This document shows, piece after piece, positions 10,084 to 20,242 of a stretch of DNA of 64,000 bases. The stretch comes from Hyphomicrobium sp. Its GTDB lineage: Bacteria; Pseudomonadota; Alphaproteobacteria; Rhizobiales; Hyphomicrobiaceae. Within the stretch, counting starts at the first letter, position 1, and each line of letters starts with the position of its first letter. The notes beneath the pieces are model-generated. The model worked only from the letters and a program-made list of their open reading frames with translations. It did no database searches and was not told the origin of the DNA. Both the position numbers and the translations under genes were made by a program. The stretch lies in assembly GCF_009026145.1 (NCBI RefSeq), contig NZ_WBUE01000013.1, positions 37,686 to 101,685 on the forward strand, written 5' to 3'.

Positions 10084-11757
10084 ATGACCACCCGATCTAC
10101 AACGCATGAGGTGTTCAATCAGCCGCCTCCGTTCGAGGACGTGAACCTTTATGCCTCGGATGCCGCGCTCATCGACGCCGTGGAGCGCGAGGGCGGCGGC
10201 CATGCCGCGGCCGCGCTCGACGTCTTCGGCCAGGTGACGGGAAGCGCCGAGGCCTTCGAGCGCGGGCGTCTCGCCAACGAGTACACGCCCAAGCTGTCGA
10301 CGCACGACCGGCAGGGGCGCCGGCGCGACACAGTGACCTTCCATCCCGCCTACCACACGCTGATGCGCACCAGCTGCACCGAGGGCCTGCATAGCTCGGT
10401 CTGGGCACATCTCGCCAAGAAGGGTGGCGCGCGCCGCCAGGGTGCGCACGTCGCCCGTGCCGGGGCCTTCTACATGGCGGCGCAAATGGAGGCCGGGCAC
10501 TGCTGCCCGATCACCATGACCAACGCCGCTGTGCCGGTGTTGCTGCAGGAGCCGGGTCTGGCTGCAGAGTGGCTGCCACGCATCCTTCCGCGCGACTATG
10601 ACCCGAGCTTCGCGCCCGCCAGCACTAAGACCGCCGTTACGCTAGGCATGGGGATGACCGAGAAGCAAGGTGGCACCGACGTGCGCGCCTCAACGACGGT
10701 GGCCGAGCCGGTCGCCGGCGGCGCCCCCGGGGGCGAGTACCGCATCACCGGGCACAAGTGGTTCTTGTCGGCGCCGATGTCCGATGCCTTCCTGGTGCTG
10801 GCGCAGGCCCCGGAAGGTCTCACGTGTTTTCTGATGCCGCGCTTCCTTCCCGACGGAAGCGTCAATGCGCTGCACCTGCAGCGCCTGAAGGACAAGCTCG
10901 GCAACCGCTCGAACGCCTCCTCCGAGGTCGAGTTTCACGGCGCCTATGCGCGCGCCATCGGCGAGGAGGGGCGCGGCATCGCCACCATCATCGAGATGGT
11001 GACGCACACGCGGCTCGACTGTGCCGTTGCCTCCGCCGGGCTGATGCGCCTGGCACTCGCCAACGCCATCCACCACGCCGAACACCGCACCGTGTTCCAG
11101 AAGAAGCTCGTCGATCAGCCCGTGATGCAGCAGGTGCTGGCCGACATGGCGCTCGACGTCGAGGCGGCGACGGCGCTCGCCTTCCGCCTTGCCCGCGCCT
11201 TCGACCGCGCCGAGGACGCGCGCGCCTCCGCCTGGCGGCGCCTGATGACGCCGGTGACGAAATACTGGGCGTGCAAGATCGCGCCGCCGATGGTCGCCGA
11301 GGCGATGGAGTGCCTGGGCGGCAACGGCTACGTCGAGGAGGCGCCGCTCGCGCGCCTTTATCGCGAGGTGCCGGTCAACTCCATCTGGGAGGGTTCGGGC
11401 AACGTCATGGCGCTCGACGTGGCGCGCGTGCTGCAGCGCGAGCCGGCGGCCGTGCAAGTTGTCATGGACGAGCTGCTCGCCGCTGCCGGCGACGATCAGC
11501 ACCTGCGCCGCGCGCATCAGCGCCTTGAAGCCATGCTGCAGGAGCCGAAGCTGCTCGATGCCCGCGGCCGTACGCTGGTCGAGGCGCTGGCCGTGCTGGC
11601 CGCTGCCACAATCCTGCGCGCGCACGCCCCGCCGGCAGTGGCGGACGCGTTCATCGCCACGCGCATCTCCGGCGACCCGCGGCAGACCTATGGACAGGGG
11701 CTCGAGCACGCCGACGTGCGCGCCGTCATCGACCGCGCCTCACCAAATAAGGTATGA
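10084..11757 (+). CDS. Acyl-CoA dehydrogenase, AidB-like
   Basis: This 557-residue flavoprotein starts with the AidB-type N-terminus '[20 protein letters not shown]', which ordinary acyl-CoA dehydrogenases lack. Core motifs are kept: '[16 protein letters not shown]', '[20 protein letters not shown]' and the late helix '[11 protein letters not shown]' followed by '[15 protein letters not shown]'. E. coli AidB is induced by alkylation, binds DNA and has weak isovaleryl-CoA dehydrogenase activity. Whether this copy works in alkylation protection or in branched-acyl oxidation cannot be told from sequence. It is divergent from pyrB and convergent with the PcfJ-like gene, and has no operon partners. 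Confidence 0.92.
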   Translation: MTTRSTTHEVFNQPPPFEDVNLYASDAALIDAVEREGGGHAAAALDVFGQVTGSAEAFERGRLANEYTPKLSTHDRQGRRRDTVTFHPAYHTLMRTSCTEGLHSSVWAHLAKKGGARRQGAHVARAGAFYMAAQMEAGHCCPITMTNAAVPVLLQEPGLAAEWLPRILPRDYDPSFAPASTKTAVTLGMGMTEKQGGTDVRASTTVAEPVAGGAPGGEYRITGHKWFLSAPMSDAFLVLAQAPEGLTCFLMPRFLPDGSVNALHLQRLKDKLGNRSNASSEVEFHGAYARAIGEEGRGIATIIEMVTHTRLDCAVASAGLMRLALANAIHHAEHRTVFQKKLVDQPVMQQVLADMALDVEAATALAFRLARAFDRAEDARASAWRRLMTPVTKYWACKIAPPMVAEAMECLGGNGYVEEAPLARLYREVPVNSIWEGSGNVMALDVARVLQREPAAVQVVMDELLAAAGDDQHLRRAHQRLEAMLQEPKLLDARGRTLVEALAVLAAATILRAHAPPAVADAFIATRISGDPRQTYGQGLEHADVRAVIDRASPNKV

Positions 11758-11760
11758 GCG

Positions 11761-11818
11761 ATAGTGAGTAGCGAATAGAACGGCACCCTATTCGCTACTT
11801 GCTATTCGCTATTCGCTG
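11761..11818. repeat. Inverted repeat with short iterated 'attcgct' units, probable bidirectional terminator
   Basis: Between two convergent stop codons there is a perfect 12-bp inverted repeat, agtagcgaatag (11767-11778) and ctattcgctact (11788-11799), with a 9-nt loop. Directly after it the unit 'ctattcg' recurs twice more up to 11816. The hairpin could stop transcription from both sides. The iteration of a 7-8 bp unit is more than a simple terminator needs and looks like a small dispersed intergenic repeat of the kind seen in Hyphomicrobiales genomes. Confidence 0.7.
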
Positions 11819-13042
11819 TCAGGTGAACAGCCAGGAGGAGACGCCGCCGCGGCGCGCCAGGTCCGCCATCTCCGCGTTCAAGCTATCGAACACCGCCTGG
11901 GTGGCGAGCTCCGGCAGCCATGGGGCGCCGTCGGTGCGCTTGCGATAAGGACCCATGAGCTGCCGCCACATGTCCTCGTCGAGCCGCCGCTCGGGAGGAA
12001 TGCGCGGCGGTAGGCGCCGCAGCCCGCTCTGCGCGGCGAGCCAGGCATAGGCCGCCTGCCACACATCCAGCGGCGCCGCCATGTTGTGCCGGCCCTTGAG
12101 CTGGGTGATGGCGAGCATGCCGGCCTCGCGCGAGTGCGGGCCGATCTCTAAGGTCGCCACGTGCTCGCGCTCCCGGCGGATGGAGAACAGCCGGCAGCGG
12201 TCATCGGCAAGGCGTTCGGCATACTGGTCGGCGCAGTTCTGCATGGCGCGCGCCTCAGCTAGGATCTCCGCGCGGTCGAGCAGCGGCACGAACGTATAGC
12301 TGCGCACTTGTCCGCCCGATAGCCACGGGTCGGTGAGCACACCGGGGCCGAGCTGCAGCGTCAGGCGCATGCGGTTGAGCCAGCTCTTTGCCGCGCACAG
12401 CGCCGTATCGAAGGCGATCTCCGGGCGCCATGGCACGACGATGAGGCCGTGCGCGCGCGTCTGCGTGGCGCGCGAGTGCCAGGCGTAGGCGGCGAGCACG
12501 CCGAACATCTGCTCCGGTCTGCCCGGCTCGCCGAAGATCGTCTGATCGGCGAGCCACAATGCGAAGTCCTCGTGGCAGGCCTTGGCGCCGAAGGCGACCG
12601 AGTCGAGCCATAGCGCGCTGTGACTGGGCGCCGCCGGCAGGCGCGTGGCGACGCGGCGCGTGAAGCTTTCGCTCGACGGCACGGGAGCGATGACCTTCTG
12701 GAACGCTTCGGGCGGCAGCCGCCGCAGCCACAATGGCAGGTCCAAAGTGCGCGCCACCGTTTTCAGCGCCGCGCCCTCCTCGATGAGTGCGATGGCGGCG
12801 TCACGCTGCTCTTGCGAGCCGCGCCGCGTCGCCAGTGCGTACAGCGCGCCGGGAAAGACCACCGCCAGATCGGCGAGGCGGGCCGAGGAGCGCATCAGCC
12901 GGCGCACCTCGCGGCGCGCGGGATAAGCGAAGCGACCGGCATAGCTCTCGCGTTCGTCAGAGAGCTGCGGCAACAGCACGGTGCGGCGCTGGTCGATGCG
13001 CTGCCGAAGGAGTTTCGTCACCTGCGACATGTACTGATCCAC
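11819..13042 (-). CDS. PcfJ-like domain protein of unknown function
   Basis: This is a soluble 407-residue protein. The region 'AMQNCADQYAERL' through 'LFSIRREREHVATLEI' and 'ITQLKGRHNM' matches the pattern of the PcfJ-like domain (Cys followed by Tyr, then 'R..g....TlEi', then 'Q..g..N'). That domain is best known from plasmid and phage-associated proteins of unknown function. The N-terminal half is rich in Arg and Leu helices without a recognised fold. No signal peptide or membrane segment is visible. It is flanked by housekeeping genes and has no mobile-element partner in view. Domain call is moderately sure; function is unknown. Confidence 0.75.
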   Translation of the reverse strand: MDQYMSQVTKLLRQRIDQRRTVLLPQLSDERESYAGRFAYPARREVRRLMRSSARLADLAVVFPGALYALATRRGSQEQRDAAIALIEEGAALKTVARTLDLPLWLRRLPPEAFQKVIAPVPSSESFTRRVATRLPAAPSHSALWLDSVAFGAKACHEDFALWLADQTIFGEPGRPEQMFGVLAAYAWHSRATQTRAHGLIVVPWRPEIAFDTALCAAKSWLNRMRLTLQLGPGVLTDPWLSGGQVRSYTFVPLLDRAEILAEARAMQNCADQYAERLADDRCRLFSIRREREHVATLEIGPHSREAGMLAITQLKGRHNMAAPLDVWQAAYAWLAAQSGLRRLPPRIPPERRLDEDMWRQLMGPYRKRTDGAPWLPELATQAVFDSLNAEMADLARRGGVSSWLFT

Positions 13043-13171
13043 TTCGCCATCGGGCCGACGAGCCCAAGCGATGGCGTTACCTAGAAGAGTCGCAGGCTAT
13101 TGCGGCATGCTTGGGACGGTCGAGGTGCAATCTCTGACTAGCGTGGGTGAGAGTTAATGCCACGGGCCCGA

Positions 13172-13675
13172 TCAGCTCTTCATCCTGCGCATGCGATCGA
13201 GCGCACCCTGCAGGATAATTGCGGCGGCGAGCTTATCGATGACCTGCGCGCGGCGGCGCCGGCTCGCGTCAGCTTCGAGCAGCGTGCGCTCGGCGGCGGC
13301 CGTCGATAGGCGCTCGTCCCACAACAGGATTGGTAACTCGCTCAGCGCGTTGAGGTTGCGCGCGAAGGCGCGCGTCGCCTGCACGCGGGGGCCGGCCGTC
13401 CCGTCCAGATTGGTCGGCAGGCCCAGCACGAAGCCGTCGATGCGATGCTCCGCGGCTATGCGCAAAAGCTCGGCGGCGTCGTCCTTGAACTTCGTCCGGC
13501 GGATGACGGTGAGCGGCGAGGCGATGGTGCGCGTGATGTCAGACAGGGCGAGGCCGAGCGTCTTGGTACCCGCATCGATGCCGATGAGGGGAGCCCGCGC
13601 GCCCAGTTTCGCCGCGAATGCCTCGATATCCTCCAGCGTTTCTCCGGACATCCGCTCGCCCGTCGAGTTTGCCAT
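13172..13675 (-). CDS. ruvX: Putative Holliday junction resolvase / pre-16S rRNA nuclease YqgF
   Basis: This 167-residue RNase H-like protein has 'LIGIDAGTKTLGLALSD' near residue 35, 'VLGLPTNLDGTAGPRVQAT' in the middle and 'LLWDERLSTAAAE' plus 'RAQVIDKLAAAIILQGAL' at the end. These are the conserved acidic residues of the RuvX/YqgF family, shown in E. coli to act in 16S rRNA 5'-end maturation. The N-terminus has a short extension, 'MANSTGERMSGETLEDIEAF', so a start at the second Met is possible. In this order group ruvX is commonly next to gatCAB, as it nearly is here. Confidence 0.93.
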   Translation of the reverse strand: MANSTGERMSGETLEDIEAFAAKLGARAPLIGIDAGTKTLGLALSDITRTIASPLTVIRRTKFKDDAAELLRIAAEHRIDGFVLGLPTNLDGTAGPRVQATRAFARNLNALSELPILLWDERLSTAAAERTLLEADASRRRRAQVIDKLAAAIILQGALDRMRRMKS

Positions 13676-13810
13676 AAGGGGAGCCTGCCCGTTGTTGCCG
13701 ATCCGGGCTTCCTTATACTCCGCGCCGGTTGCGGAAGGCCAATTTGCCTTAGGGTGGGAGAACCGGCGGCGCGCGCGGGACGCGCCGCCGGTATCAAAAG
13801 GTAGGCGTGC

Positions 13811-16129
13811 GTGCAGAAGAAGCAGATGCCGGCAGGCGGCGCGATGGACGAAGCCGTGGCGCCGCGCGCAGCCATGCAGACGCGGCAGGGCAACGCCGGC
13901 GTCCTGGCCCTATTCGCCGCGACGGCGTTTCTTTCCGCCTTCCTGCTGTTCGCCATTCAACCGATGTTCGCCAAGATGGTGCTGCCTGTGCTCGGCGGCT
14001 CCTCCTCAGTGTGGGCGGTGGCGCTGCTGTTCTTCCAGGCTGCACTGCTCATCGGCTACGGGTATGCACATTTGTTGATGCGGCACGTGCCGGCAACCTC
14101 GACCGGCTTCGTGCACCTCGCTATTGCCCTCGTCGCGCTCATCACACTTCCGGTGGGCCTGCCTGAAGGCTGGCGCGAGCCGCCGGGCGACCCCTACTTG
14201 TGGCAGCTGGGGCTGTTCGGCGTCGCGGTCGGCCTGCCGTTCGTCGCCGTCGCCGCCAACGCACCGCTGCTGCAGGCTTGGTTCGCGCGCTCGGGCCACC
14301 CGCACGCCAAGGATCCCTACTTTCTTTATGGCGCCTCGAACCTCGGCAGCCTCATCGCGCTCTTGGGCTATCCGTTCGTGCTCGAGCCCGCCTTCGGGCT
14401 GACGGCGCTGAGCCGCTACTGGGCGCTGCTCTACATCGTGCTCGTGGTGGCGATCGGCGCCTGCTTCGCGCTCGTGCGTCGCCGCGCCTCCGCGGCGCCG
14501 GTGTCAGAGCAAGCCGCCGAGGCGGTGCCCGATGCAACCCCGACGTGGCGCGACCGCTTGGCTTGGTGTGGCCTCGCGCTGTTGCCGGCGGCCCTGCTCA
14601 CGGCCTTCACCACCCATATCGCCACCGACATCGCGTCGGCGCCGCTGCTCTGGGTGCTGCCGTTGGCGCTCTACCTTCTGACGTTCGTGCTCGCCTTCCA
14701 GACGCGGCTGCCGCTGCCGATGTGGCTCCTGCTCCCGCTGCAACTCGCCGCCGTCATCTTCGCATTGCTCGAGCTGGCGCAGGTGAAGCACGACAAATGG
14801 GTGCTGACCAGCGGCGCCGGTGTTGCTGCCTTCTTCCTCGCCGCGCTTGTTGCTCACCGCACGCTCTACCTCGCCCGCCCGCGCGCCCGCTATCTCACCG
14901 AGTTTTATTTTTGGATGTCGTTCGGCGGCGTGCTCGGCGGGCTGTTCGCGGCCCTCATCGCCCCGCGCCTGTTCTCCGAGGTGTTCGAGTACCCGCTGCT
15001 CATCGCGCTGTCGCTAGCCTGTAGGCCCGGCGTATTCGGCCAGCCTGCCGCGTCGACCAAGAACGAGCTCATTTGGATCTTCGGCATCTTTGCCGCCGGC
15101 CTTCTCGCCATCTGGCAGGGTCCGCTGCTCGCCGCGCGCTACGGCTACTCGTTCGGCGAGTGGGGGACGACGCCGGTGATTGCGCTGGTCTTTGCCGTCG
15201 CCGCCGTCGCCTTGTGGGGGCACGGCGCCCGACAGCTGACGGCCGCCCTGATGATGTTCGCCGCCGTCGTCATGCTGCCCTCGGCGGTCAAGCGCGGCCA
15301 GGCGCAGCGCAGCTACTACGGCGTCTATCGCGTCAGCCTGTCTGAAGGCGACGACTTCAACGTGTTGACGCACGGCACGACGCTGCATGGCGCGCAACGC
15401 CTGCGCGGCCTCGACGGCAAGCTGATCTCCGATGTCACCCCCGGCACCTACTACTATCCGGGGAGCCCGATGGCGGAAGCGGTGAAAATCACCCAGGCGC
15501 GTCTCGATGCCGAAGGCGAGCTCGGCCGCTTCGGCGTCATCGGCCTCGGCGCCGGATCGCTCTCCTGCTATTCGCGCAAGCACGAGGCGTGGCGCTTTTT
15601 CGAGATCGATCCCATCGTCGTCGACATCGCGGCGAAGTCGAACCACTTCACGTTCCTCGCCAACTGCCAGCCGAAGCTCGACGTGGTGATCGGGGATGCG
15701 CGCCTGACGCTGGCCAAGGAGGAGGACAGCAGCTTCGACCTCATCATCGTCGACGCCTTCACCTCCGACGCCGTTCCCGTGCATTTGATGACGGCGGAGG
15801 CGCTGCAACTCTACGCCAAGAAGCTCACCGACCACGGGGTCGTGGTGCTGCACATCTCCAACCGCTACCTCGATCTCGATTCCGTCCTCGGCGCCACCTT
15901 GCCGCTGGTTCCCGAGCTGAAGGGGCTGATCGTCTCCGATGACAAGGCGGACGGCTCCTACGCGCAGAACACCTCGACCATCGCCGTCTTCGCCAAGGAC
16001 ACCCTTGCGCTCGACGCCTACCGGGCACTCGAGGGGGCGCAGGACTTCCATGCCGGCGGGGTGTCGCCGTGGACGGACGATGCCTCCGACATCCTCGGCC
16101 CCTTCCTGTCGCAGTGGCGCCGCTCCTAG
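13811..16129 (+). CDS. Membrane protein fused to a spermidine-synthase-like domain
   Basis: The 772-residue protein has two parts. Residues about 30-470 hold a series of hydrophobic helices (for example 'VLALFAATAFLSAFLLFAIQ' and 'WVLPLALYLLTFVLAFQ'). Residues about 545-770 are a Rossmann-like domain of the spermidine synthase superfamily, with 'FGVIGLGAGSLSCY', an acidic strand end in 'RFFEIDPIVVDIA', 'VVIGDARLTLAKEE' and 'FDLIIVDAFTSDAVPVHLM'. Such fused proteins are common, but their product is usually unknown and true polyamine synthesis is unproven. The start used is GTG at 13811; an ATG at 13844 is an alternative. It stands as a single gene before gatC. Confidence 0.85.
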   Translation: MQKKQMPAGGAMDEAVAPRAAMQTRQGNAGVLALFAATAFLSAFLLFAIQPMFAKMVLPVLGGSSSVWAVALLFFQAALLIGYGYAHLLMRHVPATSTGFVHLAIALVALITLPVGLPEGWREPPGDPYLWQLGLFGVAVGLPFVAVAANAPLLQAWFARSGHPHAKDPYFLYGASNLGSLIALLGYPFVLEPAFGLTALSRYWALLYIVLVVAIGACFALVRRRASAAPVSEQAAEAVPDATPTWRDRLAWCGLALLPAALLTAFTTHIATDIASAPLLWVLPLALYLLTFVLAFQTRLPLPMWLLLPLQLAAVIFALLELAQVKHDKWVLTSGAGVAAFFLAALVAHRTLYLARPRARYLTEFYFWMSFGGVLGGLFAALIAPRLFSEVFEYPLLIALSLACRPGVFGQPAASTKNELIWIFGIFAAGLLAIWQGPLLAARYGYSFGEWGTTPVIALVFAVAAVALWGHGARQLTAALMMFAAVVMLPSAVKRGQAQRSYYGVYRVSLSEGDDFNVLTHGTTLHGAQRLRGLDGKLISDVTPGTYYYPGSPMAEAVKITQARLDAEGELGRFGVIGLGAGSLSCYSRKHEAWRFFEIDPIVVDIAAKSNHFTFLANCQPKLDVVIGDARLTLAKEEDSSFDLIIVDAFTSDAVPVHLMTAEALQLYAKKLTDHGVVVLHISNRYLDLDSVLGATLPLVPELKGLIVSDDKADGSYAQNTSTIAVFAKDTLALDAYRALEGAQDFHAGGVSPWTDDASDILGPFLSQWRRS

Positions 16130-16141
16130 CCTCGCGCCGCC

Positions 16142-16194
16142 GGCGCAAGTTGCGCCAGACCCCCGCCTGGGGCTAAGAGTGCGGGCGCTTTTTT
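16142..16194 (+). terminator. Probable intrinsic terminator after the fusion gene
   Basis: A 7-bp near-palindrome (ggcgcaagttgcgcc, 16142-16156) and a second small stem (cccc-gcct-gggg, 16161-16172) are followed by a GC-rich stretch and six T residues at 16189-16194, just before gatC. The T-run supports rho-independent termination, but the exact stem that is used is unclear. Confidence 0.5.
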
Positions 16195-16227
16195 CGAAGC
16201 GACGCTCAACAGCAACGGCGAGGAGCC

Positions 16228-16515
16228 ATGCGGGTCGACGAGACGACGGTCCGGCGCATCGCGCGCCTAGCGCGCATCAAGATATCCGACGAGGAGGCCA
16301 AGGGCCTCGAGGCGGAGCTGTCCGGCATCCTCAACTGGGTGGAGCAGCTCAACTCGGTCGACACCTCCGCCGTCGAGCCGATGACGCGCGTCGTCCCCAT
16401 CGAGCTCAAGAAGCGCGCCGACGTGATCAACGACGGCGACATCGCCGACGACGTCGTGAAGAACGCGCCGATGGTCGAAGACCATTATTATGTGGTGCCC
16501 AAGGTGGTGGAGTAG
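16228..16515 (+). CDS. gatC: Asp-tRNA(Asn)/Glu-tRNA(Gln) amidotransferase subunit C
   Basis: GatC is the small stabilising subunit of the GatCAB amidotransferase, which converts misacylated Glu-tRNA(Gln) and Asp-tRNA(Asn). The 95-residue protein has the classic start '[20 protein letters not shown]', the middle '[20 protein letters not shown]' and the tail '[17 protein letters not shown]'. It is followed after 7 bp by gatA. Presence of gatCAB suggests that this organism lacks GlnRS and/or AsnRS, which cannot be checked in this window. Confidence 0.97.
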   Translation: MRVDETTVRRIARLARIKISDEEAKGLEAELSGILNWVEQLNSVDTSAVEPMTRVVPIELKKRADVINDGDIADDVVKNAPMVEDHYYVVPKVVE

Positions 16516-16522
16516 CGCGCCC

Positions 16523-18093
<1,571 letters not shown>

Positions 18094-18097
<4 letters not shown>

Positions 18098-18420
18098 GCG
18101 GGCGTAAACCGCATGAGTGCAAGGACATGGCCGAGGTGCGGGCCGAGATCGACCGCATCGATGTCGCCCTCGTCGACCTCATCGCCGACCGCTTTGGCTA
18201 CGTCGACCGCGCCTGGCAGTTCAAGACCAACCCCGGTGAGGCGCACGTTCCCTGGCGCATCCAGCAGGTGATCGACAAGGTGAAGGCGCGGGCCAAGGAG
18301 AGAGGGCTGCCGCCGGAGCTCACCGAGGCGCTGTGGCGGCAGATGATCGGCTGGTTCGTGCAGTACGAGGAAGAGAAGCTGCGGCGCCAGCTCGAGGGTA
18401 ACGGTGGGCGGGGGGCATGA
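18094..18420 (+). CDS. Chorismate mutase, AroQ type (monofunctional)
   Basis: The 108-residue all-helical protein has the AroQ pattern: '[22 protein letters not shown]' split over residues 12-33, 'YVDRAWQFK', and a final helix with '[18 protein letters not shown]'. The Arg and Lys positions that bind chorismate and prephenate appear to be present. It has no signal peptide and no fused dehydratase or dehydrogenase, so it would supply prephenate in the cytosol. Its start overlaps the gatA stop by 4 bp, so it is coupled to the amidotransferase operon. Related small mutases can act in isochorismate pathways, so substrate is inferred. Confidence 0.88.
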
Positions 18421-18712
18421 GTTGGAAATCGTTCCCTTCGATCCCACGACGCTGATCAAGATCGCGCTGTTCAACCCCGTCGTCATCGCCGTCGCCTTCC
18501 TCATGGGACGCCGCGCCGACCAGTGGCAGAAGCTCATTATCGCGGCCTTTGCCGCTTCGCTGTGCGGTTTCGTGCTCTACTGGCTGGTGGCCGCCATCGG
18601 CGTGATGCCGGTGCACGCGTTGGGCGGCGAGGCCGCCATTCTGCTGATGCAATTCATCTTCGGCCTCGTGTGGGCCGGCCTCGGCTATTGGCTGGTGCCG
18701 CTGCGCCGCTGA
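18404..18712 (+). CDS. Small integral membrane protein (102 aa)
   Basis: The ORF begins at a GTG (18404) inside the 3' end of the chorismate mutase gene; a TTG at 18422 ('MEIVPFD') is an equally plausible start. Three hydrophobic segments are visible: 'LIKIALFNPVVIAVAFLMG', 'LIIAAFAASLCGFVLYWLVA' and 'AILLMQFIFGLVWAGLGYWL'. I recognise no named family. The overlap places it as the last gene of the gatC-gatA-mutase operon. Confidence 0.75.
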   Translation: MGGGHELEIVPFDPTTLIKIALFNPVVIAVAFLMGRRADQWQKLIIAAFAASLCGFVLYWLVAAIGVMPVHALGGEAAILLMQFIFGLVWAGLGYWLVPLRR

Positions 18713-18835
18713 ACCGGTTCTCTGCCTCCGATCTGATGCCAAGCTGCAACGCGACGCGACACTTCGCGCCGGCATGCTTGTTCGCGCGCGCAATTCACCA
18801 CACTATCCGTTGCCGGATCGAAAATCGGGGGGACG

Positions 18836-19681
18836 ATGCTTCCGCGCGTGCAGGCATTGGCGTTCATCGCCGTGCTCGTTCTTGGGCTCGCGTCGGGGGC
18901 GGCGCGCAGCGATCCGGCGCTCGACTATCTCGAAAGTCTCAAGGGCAGCAGCGAGCGCTACAAGGCGCCGAGCGAGCTCGATCATCGCTACACCGTCGCT
19001 CTTTACGTCAACGCGGCCGGGGCCGGTCCGTGGCGCCAGCGCATGTGGGTCTTGCAGCGCGATGGGATCGGCGCGCCGTGGCGGCTCGCCATGTGGGACG
19101 CGGCGCACTGGAAGAAGGCCAAGCTCGCCGAGGGCGAAACGCCGTCCTATAGCTGGCCGGTGTCCACCGGGCGCTACTACCGCGGCGACCCGTTCTCCGG
19201 GCCGACGCCCACGGGGGTGTTCGCGCTCGATGAGCGCAAGTGGCGCTACGGTCGCGGCTACACGGCGCCCGGCATGATCCACACCATGTACATCGACTTT
19301 CACTACGATAGCGGGCGCCGCTCCGGCGTCGCCTTTCACGGCACGCTCCCCGGCCGCTATCGCCGGCTCGGTAGCATTGACTCGCACGGCTGCATCCGCA
19401 TGAAGCAGAATAATGCCGCCGCGCTCTTCGACCGCATCACCGGCCGCGACAAGGTGCTCCCTGCGGAGCTGCGCTGGGGGGAGGTGCCGCGCTTCTGGCA
19501 GTCCGAAAAGGGCCAGCGCCGCCTCGGCTATACGCGCGACGGCAGCATGCATCCCGCCGAGGCGCTGGTCGCCGACCTCGGTCTGATGCAGGCTTCGGCG
19601 AGGAGCATCTCCGACGCGGAGCGTCCCGCCGTCCTGACCAAAACCGGCTTTCGCGCCATCGCCGTCATCTTCGAAAACTGA
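18836..19681 (+). CDS. L,D-transpeptidase (YkuD family), exported
   Basis: L,D-transpeptidases form 3-3 peptidoglycan crosslinks or attach proteins to the wall in the periplasm. An N-terminal signal peptide ('LAFIAVLVLGLASGAARS', cleavage near residue 25) leads into a YkuD domain in which 'GVAFHGT' (H168), 'LGSIDSHGCIRM' (H184, C186) form the catalytic motif. Length is 281 residues. It has its own promoter region and is followed by a hairpin at 19705, then by a bactofilin gene. Both neighbours relate to the envelope, which suggests a shared role in cell shape, but this is inference. Confidence 0.93.
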   Translation: MLPRVQALAFIAVLVLGLASGAARSDPALDYLESLKGSSERYKAPSELDHRYTVALYVNAAGAGPWRQRMWVLQRDGIGAPWRLAMWDAAHWKKAKLAEGETPSYSWPVSTGRYYRGDPFSGPTPTGVFALDERKWRYGRGYTAPGMIHTMYIDFHYDSGRRSGVAFHGTLPGRYRRLGSIDSHGCIRMKQNNAAALFDRITGRDKVLPAELRWGEVPRFWQSEKGQRRLGYTRDGSMHPAEALVADLGLMQASARSISDAERPAVLTKTGFRAIAVIFEN

Positions 19682-19704
19682 AGCCGCCCCCCTGCCGCCT
19701 GAAA

Positions 19705-19726
19705 AGTGCCATTTCTTTTCGGCACT
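19705..19726 (+). terminator. Small hairpin, possible terminator
   Basis: A 6-bp stem, agtgcc (19705-19710) with ggcact (19721-19726), encloses a T-rich 10-nt loop, 24 bp after the L,D-transpeptidase stop. A short T-triplet follows at 19731. It could be a weak terminator between the transpeptidase and the bactofilin. Confidence 0.4.
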
Positions 19727-19776
19727 CACCTTTGCGCGGGGACGAGGTTCAAGACGTCGTCCGGGGGTAATGCGTA

Positions 19777-20181
19777 ATGACGGAGTTGAACGCGGCACAG
19801 ATGCGGCCTGCGAAGGGCGCGCTCGTGATCAACCGCGGCGTGACGATCATCGGGGCCCTGTCGCTCGATGGGCCAGTGACAATAGAGGGGACCATCGACG
19901 GGGAGGTGCGCTGCTCGAACCTGCAGATCACCGAGCGCGGCGAGGTCGAGGGCCTCATCGTCGCCGACAAGGTGGTGGTGCTCGGCGAGTTCTCGGGCGC
20001 CATCTATGCCCGCGAGCTTGTTCTCGGCGCCGGCTGCGCCGTCGAGGGGCAGATCTACCATAAGAAGCTGGTGCTCGAGGAGGGCTGCTATTTCGAGGGC
20101 CAGTCGCGCCGCCACGGCGATCCGTTGAAAATCGCCCCGTTGCCGTTGGAGGTGGAGGAGGCGGGCGAAAGCGCCGCCTAG
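19777..20181 (+). CDS. Bactofilin (polymer-forming cytoskeletal protein)
   Basis: Bactofilins polymerise into filaments that position cell-wall enzymes, stalks or protrusions. The 134-residue protein is a right-handed beta-helix with repeated short strands: '[19 protein letters not shown]', '[17 protein letters not shown]', '[20 protein letters not shown]' and '[20 protein letters not shown]'. Short flexible tails flank it. It follows a peptidoglycan L,D-transpeptidase by about 95 bp, so a functional link to wall remodelling is plausible. In budding or prosthecate Hyphomicrobiales such proteins may help polar growth. Confidence 0.93.
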   Translation: MTELNAAQMRPAKGALVINRGVTIIGALSLDGPVTIEGTIDGEVRCSNLQITERGEVEGLIVADKVVVLGEFSGAIYARELVLGAGCAVEGQIYHKKLVLEEGCYFEGQSRRHGDPLKIAPLPLEVEEAGESAA

Positions 20182-20242
20182 CCGCGCGGCTTGCCCCGGA
20201 GGGCGCCCTGCGATAACGAGGGCGCGCGAAGGAGCATCCCCC

